DNA from: Dichomitus squalens LYAD-421 SS1
Taxonomy: Eukaryota; Basidiomycota; Agaricomycetes; Polyporales; Polyporaceae
Assembly (NCBI RefSeq): GCF_000275845.1
Contig: NW_006766904.1
Coordinates: forward strand, 186,001-250,000
DNA: 64,000 nt
Direction: 5' to 3'
Below, one piece after another: positions 1 to 11,800 of this stretch. Each line of letters starts with the position of its first letter. Position 1 is the stretch's first letter. A program made the position numbers and the translations under genes. The notes below the pieces were generated by a model. The model was not told the origin of the DNA. It was given only the letters and a program-made list of their open reading frames with translations, and searched no databases.

Positions 1-331
1 CCGCGTGCTGCGAAGGCGCGTTCAGGGTCCAGAGGGATGTCAACATCTGCACGGCAGCGAGCGAGGAATGACAGTTAGTACGTTAGAGAGCGAACGTGAC
101 GGAGCGCTCACCTCGGAGGGATGTTGGCGACAGCGGGCGACGGGGGCGCGCCGAGGTGGGAATGGGCGAGAAATTGGAGGAAGCAGGAGGCAACATGGCC
201 TTGGAGGGTGGATGGTGCGAGCCGAGAGGGGGTGGACTGCAATCGCTCGCGGTGGACGTACTGGTGGTGGGGGACGCCGAGCGCGTCATGGTTGATACTG
301 GGCGAAGGTGGTATGTGGCCGTCGCAGACAT
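1..331 (-). CDS. Partial gene of unknown function, N-terminal exons
   Basis: The start codon is at 331. Exon 1 (331-112) encodes a Ser/Thr/Pro-rich, basic and probably disordered N-terminus of about 73 residues. A GTGAGC donor opens a 65-nt intron (111-47) that ends in GTGCAG. Exon 2 (46-1) restores an open frame (reads VDIPLDPERAFAAR) and runs off the window edge. The splice phase is consistent (phase 1), and a TATA-like element lies about 110 bp upstream, so this looks like a real 5' gene end. No domain is visible in the roughly 88 residues present, so I assign no function. The same stretch is also open in other frames because it is GC-rich; the model rests on the intron and the TATA box. 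Confidence 0.5.
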
Positions 332-439
332 GCAGCGGGTGGTCAGGCGCGCGAGGGCCGGGGTACAGAGTAGACGTCAAGGAAACGCGCGAGAGGTGTT
401 GGGGAGTGAGAAGGGGAGAGGAAGGGGCTGAGGGCGGGG

Positions 440-447
440 TTTATATG
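440..447 (-). promoter_or_regulatory. TATA-like element of the left-edge gene
   Basis: On the minus strand the sequence reads CATATAAAC, about 110 bp upstream of the start codon at 331. That is a plausible distance for a fungal TATA box with a short leader. The + strand beyond it (about 630-1110) is strongly C+T-rich, as expected near fungal promoters, but no + strand gene could be supported there. Confidence 0.4.
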
Positions 448-3400
448 GGATGGAGGGATGGAAGGACGGAAACTGGCGACATGGCGGACGTGGCTTTTGG
501 GCGAATAACGTTGTTATGGGCCGGGGCGGTGCGCGAAACAAACTCTAGTGTTGGGATGGGAGAAGGTCGCCCTCGTCCGGAGACAGGCGTCTGGCTGCTC
601 CAGGCGGAGGGACGCGCCCGCAGAGGGTCGGAGAAGTGCCCTGGGAGACAGCCGGCATCTTTGTCGCTCTCCATCTTTCGATTCCGATTTCCCGCCAGAT
701 CCTCAATGCACTTGTTCTCGCCACATCGGCGCCCTCCTGCCTCATCTGGCCGCATTCCCTTGCCCTGCTTCTCTGCCCATCTCGCAATCCGCCTGCAGTC
801 CGCCCGCCTCGCTTGTCCCAAGCCCTCGGCACTCGCAGCAGTCGCCCAGCTGCCTTCCTCCGCGTCTCCGCCTCCTCGCTCCGGTCCGCACCCATGCCAG
901 ATAACATTATGCAGACAGCCAGAACCGTCTTCGCTCCATCACGTCCAGCTATCCTCCATCGCCCCTTCCATCCCCGTCCTCGCCCCGCTCGACGGCTCTC
1001 TGCGGACGCCCGCACCCCCCATTGTCACCTACCCTAGCTCCGACCAACGTCCGGTCCAGTGCGAGACGACAGCCATCCTTCCTCGCAGCAGCCTTCCAAC
1101 GCCCACACCCTAGCAAACGAACCCGCGGCTCCGTCTTCGCGTCCCGGCATCCCGTTGCCGATTGTCCCAATCCGGACGGTAATCGCCTCGGGGCACTCGC
1201 AGTTCGCATTCAGTGGCAATTAATTGATGACATGCGATCCGATCCGTTACACGTCGTGTCCTGTTCTTGCCTCCGAACGCGTATCGGCATCGGTATCGGA
1301 CGTGGCCCCTGCCTGACGGAGCTTCGCGTCCAACACGAAGGTTCGAGAGCAGAATGACGCGGTGACAGCACCGCTGCCAGCGAGCGGATGCCGAATCGAC
1401 AGGCTACGTCCGCGTCGAGCGTGCCGTGGGCCGACGTCGCGCGTCCCCACCGATCCTCCCGAGGCGCCCTCGTCCGACCCAAACGCCTTTCTCCCGAACG
1501 GCGACGCACTCGGCTCCTGTCGTCAACGTCAACTGCAGCGCGCGGGCACAACGCCGCAGTCACGAGCGGCGAATGCAGCCTCCGGGTGGCGGTCCAGCAG
1601 CGACTCACGGCGACGCTTCTGCCAAGGTGACGTCTCACGAGCTCCCGGACGCAAGTCATAGGCAGTCAAATGGTGTGGTCACACTGGCCCCGACCCGCTT
1701 CGCCCGTGTCCATCTGCCTCATCACGCCCAAGTCGCCGCCCGGATCCTATACATACAAGTGTTCATCATGTCTCTGTGTGTGAGAGACGGAGGGGACGCG
1801 CCCTCTGTCTCGTATCACAATTAAAGAAGCTCAGGCTATGACCCACATACACACGAGGCCCCAAGATCTGTAGCTCTGGGGGCGACGATGATGGATTCTC
1901 CGGCTCACTCGGTCTCCCCATTCTGCGCCGCGCCCGGTTCTCTCCTGCGCTGTCCGGTTGTTGTGTTCCTTCGTTCCAAGGAATCACTGTGACGATGGCG
2001 AGTACGCGTCCCCCGAGCGGGATCTGCCACGATCGAGGTTCCCCTCCATTCTATCCGCGCTTCCCTCTCAGAACAGAACGACCGACCCGTGCAACGCGTT
2101 CTTTCTGCGAAGAGCAGTTCTCCCGCAGCGTCGCCAGCCAGCTGGCGTTTGGCGACCATATATCCCAGGGTCCATCAGGCGCCTGTCCAACCGTTGCCCT
2201 GATTCTCCCTCTTTCTCCGCCGCCACGAGGCTCGCGGCCCGCTGTGCGGATAAGTATGTCCTGGCCAGCCTCCAAGCTCGCCCTGGTGACATAAGCGGTC
2301 GAGAAGCCAATGATCGCCGTCGCAGCTATCCCATGCGCACACGTACGTACGCATGAGCTCGCATTCGAAAGCCCGCGCACCGTTTGCCCCCCAGGCTCAG
2401 CGCACCGAGAGGGCTCAGAGATATCGCGATACCGCAAACGTCCGGCCGCGCGCGCATCGTGCACGCGTGCAGTACTGTGCGTGCACTTGCGCGCGATATG
2501 GACTTCTGGCTTCCGAGCATGCATGACGCGATGACGCGCGATCATAAGGGAGCCGAATGGGAGCTCGGGTCGGAGAGACACGGACGCTCGCACTTGGGGC
2601 GTCCTCTTGCGAGGACTGGCGTGCACGTCTGTGGGCGTGGCGTGTGCACCTACGGCTGGCCTCCTACCGCGACAAACTATCACAGGGACGCGTCTCTGTT
2701 TCGGGTAGAGCGGGGCGCGCGGTGTCCGGTCGGACTGTGCACGTACCTCTCGACGGGCTGCGTCGACTACGCCCGCCGTGTGCTCGGATGGGGTTCAATC
2801 CGTCGGTGCACTTCCTCCTTCGTGAATCATAACGTTCGCGCGCCTGCCACCGAGCGGCTGCGTGATCTCCGACGTACTTACCTAGAGCGCGAGGTGGCGT
2901 CCTCCCGAATCCGTGCGCCCGATCCCGGACCCCGATCTATATCCCCTGCAACCGCATGACGTCCGTTCCCGCGCTCTCGCGAGCCCGTCGTCCAACCTTC
3001 GGGGGACCCGATCGACCCTGCGTCGACAGCTTAAGAGCCCGAACGCCACCTCCCGCGGTCAGTCGTTACCGCTTCGACGCTTTGACACCATGTAGTTCCA
3101 CTGACGTCCTGCTGTCGCGAAGTTTAGCTCATGATGCCGTGGATTCGTGGGTCCAAAGGCGTAGGGACATGAAATCAGGTGCCCCGTCGCGCGTTGTGAA
3201 CTCGGTGTCATCTGATTCCACACCTGCTCGTCAGGGAACTCATATACATGTGCGCACGCTTGTACATGTGATTCGTTCGCGCGCAGTGGCTCCCGCGAAA
3301 TATTCGCAGCTGTGCAGGGGCAGGGCTCTGGATCTTCAGAAAATGAGTCTCTGATTGGCCAGGGTGGCCCGACCCTGGTGACAACACCCACTGCCCATGA

Positions 3401-5352
3401 CAGTTTCGCTCAAGACGACGCCTGCGCGCGCTCAGCGTGACAAACGGATGGCATGGCCATCGCGCTACGCAGCGCACAACGAGTCAAGATGTGTTGCGCG
3501 CGATTCAGGTGCGAACTCTATTTATCTAATGGCAGCGATGATAAGTTTGCCTGCGCTTACCAAGGTTCATCACCGCGACTTTACTCACAAGCGCGACGCC
3601 TAGCCTCATTGGGCTCCATGATCAGGCAGCCTAGCGTTCGGACTTCGCGGCAAGTCCGACTCGCAGCTGTGGTCCGGCCACCGTCCTCGGCGTTGAGCGA
3701 GGCATGGCCGGGGGCGCCTCCATCAATAACCCAATCACTACGTATCGCGAAATTGGACAATACTGGGTCAGCATTTGTCTCGAAATGGCGAGTGCGCATC
3801 CCGGGACGTGGTCCTGAAGGGCCGGTGGCTAGCGTCGTGAGACCGCGGGTAATGTGCACGTCCCATGCTAGTCCATTTCGTATCCCTCTTCATCCATATG
3901 CGTTCAGAGCCTGGCGGCCAGACTGCTCCCGAGCGTCTTCCGTCAGCCCGGGGGATTCGCTCGCGGAACGTCGGAGGTACTCGGCTGCACTCGCACGCAC
4001 GCACGACGGCTGGTTATTTGTCGGTTTGTTCTTGCTCTTCTGGAAATGGCATCGTATGCGCGCTGAAAGCGACCCGCAGCCGCGTGCATCTCTGTACTAC
4101 GTGCGTACTCAGTTAGCTCCAACAAACAGTCGTCATGCGCGCGCCTCCGTGAATTGCGATGCCACCCACCCGCCTTCTCTGTAGCCCGTCATCCGATCGA
4201 TTTGATCTTGTTCTATGTGCTGCCGTAGCGCGAGCTAGGACGATCGTTGTCATCACGCTGACTGTCTCTAGATCTCCAGCTCCAGCTCGTCACCAAGCCA
4301 GCGCCAGCGGCACGGTACCCGTTGACATAACGTTCGCGGGGGCCCTTGTATGTGCTTCTGGGTTCTTCTGAAGATGGACGGATATCTGTCTGGTATGTCA
4401 AACTGCCACTTACGGACGGTCGATGTCGTTCTTGCGCAATGGAAGCTGATCCTGGCACCCGTTGACCTTGCTTGTCGACGCCGCCCCTTGCGTCCAGCGG
4501 GTGAATGGGCAGATATCGGTGAACTAGTCGATGTTGTTCCATTCTGCTACATCGTCCGCTCAAATACAGTACACTAACTCATATTGCATGAGGTCATATC
4601 TAATGATGCATATCGCCGCAGAGGCCCCGGATGGGTACCAAACGGTCGCTTCACGCTTGATAGGCTGTCTTATAATGCATAATGTCCCATGATGCATACG
4701 GGAATGGGGGTACCGATCCTATGCATTATGAGGTAGTGTACTGTACATACGATCTGATTTCACGATTTTGTAGCAGCGTTCGTTGCGGTCCGATCCAAGT
4801 TGGCCCGGCTCCGAATCAGAGCGGTCTAGTCGCGGCGCCCTCTATGCTTGCTGCTCGCTTCCGCTCCCGTAGTCCCCCTTCGCGAACCCGAATCGGAGCC
4901 CCAATGCGTGTCTTCCCCAATATGTCAATGCATAGTGACGAAGACGACGCAGCACGCTTGCCAAGGACACAGCCCAACTCGAGTAACTTCTTACCTTCTT
5001 TAGGCGGATTCTTCGTCCCTTGAGGTTCTCTAGGGGACTTCGTGTTCGCTCCGCCCTGCTGTTCCGCCGGAAGATGTATCATACAGGGCAGCAGGTACGC
5101 CCTGTTTGGACAGTCATGGCCTTTGGCCCTGTTATTCCTCATTGTTCATGCCCAAAGCTCCTTGCGCCAAGCCGTACGGAGCGAGGCTGTCAGTTCGCGC
5201 GGCGCCGCATCAGGTTAGGGAGCGATGATCTCCACCTACTCGGTCTATTACTCCATATCGCGGCGTGCGTCGAGTCTAGGCGACATCCAAGGCACAGTTG
5301 CGGGACCAGTATGCCTCATGCCTCCCACGTCCATTATAACTGGATCACACCT
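448..5352. other. No supportable gene (long gene-poor stretch)
   Basis: The stretch holds many open frames, the longest at 3453-4184 (243 codons). They have random-looking GC-driven composition, no family motif and no convincing splice pattern. Around 4570-4735 there is an AT-richer patch with several near-copies of ATGCATAATG/CATGATGCATA, perhaps a relic of a small repeat. I see no rRNA, tRNA or recognisable transposon protein. A diverged pseudogene or non-coding RNA cannot be excluded by eye. Confidence 0.4.
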
Positions 5353-5355
5353 ATA

Positions 5356-5378
5356 CACCGCGTGAAGCGCCAGATTAC
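5356..5378 (+). repeat. Left terminal inverted repeat of CACTA element
   Basis: A 23-bp end matching the right end with two mismatches. It is preceded by the ATA target-site triplet. Confidence 0.75.
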
Positions 5379-6389
5379 AGAGGTTGGGGAACACGGAGAG
5401 GATGAGCACATTACCGCCACATTCCCAGCGTGTTCCCACCACATTCCGCAGGTTTAGAGGATGTCATGGTATTAACTGCCTTCCCCTCACATTCCGACCA
5501 TGTTCCCCACATATTACTTAGACATTCCGCACCCTGCGTAACATGGGATCAAATGGGATATACAATTTTGTATCTTATTATTCATATCCATTTTTGGTGC
5601 CCAGCTTGGCGCCTAGTATTCGTCCCGATATTGGCAGCCAGATTGAATTAGATCGAAATGAATATATATTCAAATGGCGACTCTCCTACGCTACATCCGG
5701 ACTTCTCTATATATCATACAGACCGGCCCAATCAACCCTAACCCAATCACATCATACCCGTAGCCGCCAGCACAGCGATACTGGCTTACAATTGGACATC
5801 AGACACAGCTGAGATGGCACGCGCAATACATGCATATATGCACTCACCATGTCGATATTTGAGTTCTGCTTAGAAAGGATTAGCAGTACACTGTAGCGTT
5901 GAAACTGGGTACTCACAGTCTTAATCAAGGACAATCGATAAACGCGGGACAACCTACTAGATGCGGCAGCCATCAGACTTTGGGACTTCACACGCAACAC
6001 TAGAGACGTACTATTGCCCTGATCAGCAGATGTATTTATGAGAGAACACCTGCATGTTAACACATCAGCTGCCATCCGAGAGTCAATGGTCAGGACGTAC
6101 CAAGGGGAAGATAGGCATACGGAGGGAATGCAAGAAGTACGAAGTCAAGATGTGGACGCGATGGCAGGTTGATATGGGACCATACGACGACGTCATCGCG
6201 GACGGATAAGTAATTTTGGGCAGGCAAGTCCCCCTTATAATAGAAATCTGCACAAGCGGTTGGGGATGTTGAGGGAATCTGGAGAGAATGTGCATGTTCC
6301 CACCAGATTCCCATCAAAGGGGGATTTACTAGGGAATCCGTGGGTGATATGCGCGGAATACGCAAATTCCCAGCATGTCCCCGGCCACC

Positions 6390-6412
6390 GTAATATGGCG
6401 CTTCACGCAGTG
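6390..6412 (-). repeat. Right terminal inverted repeat of CACTA element
   Basis: Inverted copy of the left end; the element ends in GTG and is followed by the matching ATA triplet. Confidence 0.75.
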
Positions 6413-8549
6413 ATATGGGCTTGCATGACTCAAACAGGAATCATCAGACACTTGGTCAAGCAACGCTCAAAGGAGGATTCACTTCCGGTATTCCAAAGAG
6501 CATGACGACCCCCCATCAGCCACTTATTTCGGTAGAGATGTTCTATCTCAATCTGAGCCGTGCCCCACCTCCCTCCCGCCCGCACGGTGTGTTCCTATCT
6601 AATTATATTGCAACCCCCCAAAGTCTTCTAACATGAAACCGTTCGAAGAAGCTCGGTCGCGAACGATCTTATCCGAGACGAGAATGGCGACCTGCGAGAG
6701 AATTCTTCCTTCATCTCACTGCAGTTCTGCCGCCAGGCTGGGCTGCTTCTGTGTGAGGTTGGTTAACAGCTCCGATGGCGACGGTACGCTCTCGACCGTC
6801 GCATCGTTCAGGAACACACGGATATCTGGCAACTCTCCTACACTTCTTTTCGGCAGAGCAGAGGTCTACGGCTGTACTTGGGTATATCTGGACTAACGCC
6901 CTGTCGCGCTGCGTCATTCGGCGTACCTTTCTCAGGGCGCTGGTGTCGGGCGCTCCGGTTGTCCGGCTGCAGGAGTGGGTATCCTGCCAGCACAGCATCC
7001 CAATTCGGCGTCCAGGACCGCTCGCGACCTTCCGGATTCCCTCTTGTCCGCTATCCTCTCAGGTCAGGAACGCTCACTTTCCGCAGGACTACAAATGCGC
7101 ACCTTTTGCGTCACAGCCATCTCTGAACCTCCCATATACCTCTGCGGTACGCACGGCATGTCCTGTAGCACGCAAACGCTTCCGACGTCTATGGCGTATC
7201 CTGCGTTGCGTTCACACAGCGGTGCCGTACAGCCCCGACAATGCTCCAGCTTCCCAGCAACCCGCGTAGGTGAGTGATCTGCCTGTACCCTTTCATTGGT
7301 GTTCTCGCTCGCTAAAGCATAGGCATCGTAAGCATTAGTTTTTCCCGGCATATGAGCAATCCGAGCTCAGGGGAACTTACGAGACCTTCGCCGAATTTGT
7401 CGCACTGGCCGTTCCGCAGGAGGTCGCCAAGGCGCCCATTTTCTAGAGGGTTTCGTGCGAGATCACCACAGTTCCAGCCTTCTTTGATGCCATTCTTTGC
7501 GCGCTTGTGACGGAAAGGTCTCAAGCGGAGGAGTCAGGGTTCTCAGGGACCAGCACCTGGGCGCATCATATTATTGGAAGTCCATTCGGTTGCTGCCAGT
7601 GCGTGTGTCATCTACGAACGGACTGCGTTGAGTATAATGCTATCTTTCGCCCGCTCTCACTTCTCAACTTCACACCAGGAACGCTATCTTGATCCTCTGC
7701 ACATAGTGCTGGGAATACAGCGATCTCCGAGGGCTACCTTGCACAGGGTCCATACCAACGCGTGTAGAAACCAATCGCTCATCAACATCTTAACAAGTCG
7801 TGATCAGCGGCCCGGCAAAGACGTCTCTAGCTATGGCCCTGCAAATCCGTAGGCATCTGTGTGAACCGCCCGGGCGCGATTTCTCGCGCCGCTTGATGCA
7901 AGCGGGAAGTACAGTTAGTACTAGTATCGAGGATGAATGTGATACCCTCCGTGGCATCTCACAGACGCTCCTGTCACCGCGCGCAGCATACGTCGGGCGC
8001 GTTTCTGGGTACGTACTGCATCTCGACTTGTCCAACGATGGGCGCAAGCGGAAGCAGTACTTGTTCTCATGTCTTTTTTCTCTGCGCAGACGACAGGTTG
8101 CCGTCGCGGGCGCAATTCGCACGCCACAACGTTAGGACCTCGTGCATCATAATCCGACCGGCGACGCTAGAGCTCTCTAGGACTCTCGAACATACTTTGT
8201 CTACGTGCACCCTGTGGTGCCACTATGCCCCAGATTGGAGATGCAAGACTCAGCTCGGGGACCGGAGCAAGGGTCTAGTGGCACGGCTGCGTTGTATCCT
8301 GCCGGCTTCCAGGGTTCTCAGACCAGATAGATTTCGGCCCCGGTGAAGCCGGTCGCTGAGTTGCCGGCGTCGCTGAGACGTAAATCGGCCAGCCTTTGTG
8401 GGCAGCCAACCACTGCGGTGTCTGGACTCCAGCAACTCGGCGCTGCGGATGCTGTATAACGTGACGTGCCGCAATCAGGCAGTTACGGTAAGCAGGTCGG
8501 CACTTCAGTGCTTGCTGTCTGTCACATTATACTTACGCAGCGCTTCTAG
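6413..8549. other. No gene resolved; possible short exons
   Basis: No long frame is supportable. On the minus strand a frame through about 7500-7380 is followed by a good GTAAGT donor and, about 40 nt later, a CTTTAG acceptor with a CTAAT branch-like site. The next frame is cysteine-rich (about 7320-7064). However, the phases do not join cleanly, and the + strand has an equally good GTGAGT donor at about 7269. These may be exons of a decayed small secreted protein, but I could not build a model. Confidence 0.25.
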
Positions 8550-8873
8550 GTGGCGTGCGCTGGCGTCGGCGGAGGGCTTCTCACATCTATTGCAGAGCCT
8601 TCGAGTGGAGACCAGCTGTGACAAGAACTCCTCATCGCCCCGCGCAAACTACGCTCACGGCGTTCAGCCTTCCAGATCAGACAACCGCCTGTTGTGAGGG
8701 GTGATGCGGAAATGTTTTGCCCCTACGCAGTCATGCTATAGCGCAGAGGTTATGCGATCGGACAGCCTTCCAGCAGGAGACGCAATACGCGGCACGCCGA
8801 TTTTGAAGACACACAGGCGATCCAGGTGCTCAAGGAACTCGGCGTTCCCGACCCAACCAAGGCGCCGGACTGA
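8550..8873 (+). pseudogene. Possible broken gene fragment with two in-frame stops
   Basis: A 108-codon frame follows a TTCTAG acceptor-like site and ends at TGA 8871-8873. It is interrupted only by TGA (8619-8621) and TAG (8739-8741). Between and after the stops the translation has normal protein-like composition, ending with the peptide IQVLKELGVPDPTKAPD. TGA and TAG are what C-to-T changes would make from CGA and CAG codons, so an inactivated gene is a fair reading. No family is recognised. Alternatively the stops lie in undetected introns. Confidence 0.25.
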
Positions 8874-11800
8874 CATTGCGGTCCAAAGCTTCGCGGGAGG
8901 CGCCTTTCCATTAACGTGAGCGCAAAGTTGACGGCCGTTTGACAAGACCTGTCAACGAGTCTTCTGGGTTCTTCGGTGTGCGTGTGCATCCGTGTCCCGT
9001 GCCGTGGACGATGCTGGCAACGCTGCTCCGACCGGAGCCTCGTGCGAGCTGCTTCCTCGCAGCTGAGGAAGGGGCACGCGCGCGTGCCTGGCGCGGATAG
9101 CAATCATAATGCCTTTTGTGCGGAAGGCCCTTGTCGGCGGTCGCATGAAGCAGGGAAGCACAGTCGCGTGGGGTCAAATGCACTGGGATAATCCTCCCTT
9201 CCGCGAAGCAGGCGAGCAGAACAGCGTCTGTGTTGTTTCTGGGTTGCTAACCACCCGCTAGCGCAATACTAGAAGATCGTAGTGGAACGCGCGTCCAATG
9301 CAGACTACACGCTAACTAGCGACCTTTCCAACACAGGGAACGAACCTCCTTGGGAAGGTTCATCAAAACAAGCGACCGCGAGGTCACGAACTCTCGACGC
9401 GTAAGCAAGGGTCTGTAGTGGCGTTAGAGGTACGAGCGCCGCATAATTCGCGCAAACAGTCAAGGCCGCGGACTTGTGCAGTGCACGAGACTTTCGAATG
9501 TCTTGACACCAAAGGCGTCGAGAGCACGATTGATCAAATAGGACATGCTAGAACCAAGAAGGCACCCCGGCAAGCCGCCATGACGTACACGACGTCGACA
9601 GTTCTATAGGCGATGTCAGGGGCGACATCTATTGACCGGTGAGTTCGGTGACTTGACCATATTCGTGCAGCGCATGCATTTGAACCGCAGCCATGGCAGG
9701 CATGCGCAGGAAACTGGCTGGTAGATTTATGTGTTGTCATACTATTGATACATAATGGTCGGTGAGTCATATGTAGGGTGGGCGCTTGTGGCGTGGCGAT
9801 CGCGCTCGCGAAGCTTACTCGACGCGCATGACTGACGCTAGCGCCTCGTCGCCTGAGACGGCAGTTCTAGGGATGGGGGTGCAAGAGGGAGCGAGGATTC
9901 AGGAGGCAATCAACTGTCCCACTGAACGTGTGCCTTGGGAAGGTGCCGTTATCAGCAGACGGTGCGCGTGCGACACGGTCTCACGCTCTGGGCACGACCT
10001 GACAATCTACGCGCCGTGGGAGAGGGAGGAGGCGGTGATATCATGTTGCCCTGAGCAGCATTCGTAGACGGAAGAGGTCTGAGTCGAGGCTCAAACATTG
10101 GATAGATGTGGGAGATGGACTGGGAACAACTGACGGTGGACTTCGGTGGCTGCCAAATACGTCACACTCTCGCCGCCGGGATGCTACAAAATGAAGGTTG
10201 TGTGCGTTGACATGATCTCGATCTAGGCCTCGACAGGACGAGTGGCTCGAATCCAGATGCCTCCGCTTCGATCGTGATCGCACCTCTCCGTTTTCGCTGC
10301 CTGGACTTGTTTGTCCTTCCCGTGGACCATCGATCTCGGTCTTTGCTTGCTGTGTTCTTCTCAATCATCTCAAAAGCAGCATCAAGACAGTAGCAGGGAG
10401 TCGTATGTTCCAACTACGAAGATCATCTCCGTCGCGCTGTCTAATCTGATAGGTAATCATGACGTCCTCTACAGTGCGGACATGAGGCTTCTCCCCGCCA
10501 TGAACTCAATATCCGGACGCCACCGGGGGTAATTTCCCCGTACGTTGTGCTCCAGTGTCTGGTGGTATCGTTGGGCGAGTGATAGGGCGCTCGAGGGTGC
10601 CGTATCCTCCGATATAGGTCGCAAGAAGCACAGAAAATGCCTCACAGCAATGTTCAATAGTTTGCGCATAAACTTTGACAGGTCCTTCGATTACGTACAC
10701 TGACTGGTATGGGTCGCCGTAGCGCTAGCGGCATGTTGTCTGCTGTCATTGTTGACCTTGACCTTCAGGGTTAGGCCCGGAAATACCTTGAAGGAATCGT
10801 ATAAGGTTTGTCATAGATCCTGTCACGAGCGATGTTTGCGTCGATGACAACCAACTGCGGTCCGACTAGGTACCTGTGTCAGACACTGTCCGCCGATGTC
10901 CCTTGGCCCAGAGGACACGCGCGGTAGCCTGTATGTGTAGCACAATTGCAAAATGAGCGAAGGCACCCGTGACGCCCCTGCCCATCCGAGAAGTGGTCAT
11001 ACTCCTTTCTGCTGTTCGTTGGGGGACAGCGGACATCCTGTATAACTTTGAGCCGCGTACCGACGACCATCAATTTCAGCGGCCCCAGGAACATGCATGT
11101 TATCCTCGCATCCTAGTCGCGCATCCTGATAAACTACCAGATCACATAACGAGCTATACAAACATGTTTCTACTAGCGAGAACATATTTATATCAACAAT
11201 CGGGTTGCCGACTTTCATCTCAATCTGCCATGATGACAGGAGATGTCAAGGTGCGTGTCTCGTTCTCACACTAGCTACACGAGCATCGTGAGTGACAAAT
11301 CTGATCCCAATTTACCCAGGATCTACAGAGGAGATGATAGAGCTGGCTCACGCGGCCCGACGACTGTCACGTTGCTGCTGAAAACGACGGATTCGCACCG
11401 ATTTCCAGATGCGAACGCCTTCCTATGTATGCTGTCGCACTGTATGCCGCTCTGACAGTTATTCGCAGCGTTACGACTATCAATCCCACTCTAAGCCATA
11501 GCTGGAGGATGATTTGGGATCCACGGAACGGCACATGAGTGGAGTCAACTAGCCTTATTAGGAAGCGCTGTGGCCAAGGACGGGCGTTCAAACGTTCAGT
11601 ACTGGAACGTCGTGACCGTATTCTTAGCATTCAGCGCCTGGAATCTGGTGGCATAGTTTATCTATTCATGAGCATGTTGAACATACCATCAGTTTCATCC
11701 GTTGGTTGCGTGGCGAAGCGGAGTGTAAAACGCCATGCAGAATTGAGCAACGCGTACAGCGAGAATTACGCTGACTCAACAGAATGATTCCCTGTCATCT

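Larger units (their letters stand above)
5356..6412. mobile_element. Non-autonomous CACTA (EnSpm)-type DNA transposon
   Basis: The 1,057-bp element starts CACCGCGTGAAGCGCCA. Its other end, read on the opposite strand, starts CACTGCGTGAAGCGCCA. The inverted repeats match at 21 of 23 bases and continue more loosely for about 20 bp (a GGGGAACA/GGGGACA block). The flanking triplet is ATA on both sides (5353-5355 and 6413-6415). Termini beginning CAC(T/C)G plus a 3-bp target duplication are the hallmark of the CACTA superfamily. Subterminal GGGAA/TTCCC-containing repeats (about 5385-5520 and 6255-6385) also fit, since CACTA transposases bind subterminal repeats. No transposase frame is present, so it must have been moved in trans. 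The AT-rich interior has only short open frames. Confidence 0.75.

Noticed and set aside
3453..4184. 243-codon open frame
   Set aside because: No motif, no splice context, and Arg/Ser/Ala-rich composition as expected by chance in GC-rich DNA.
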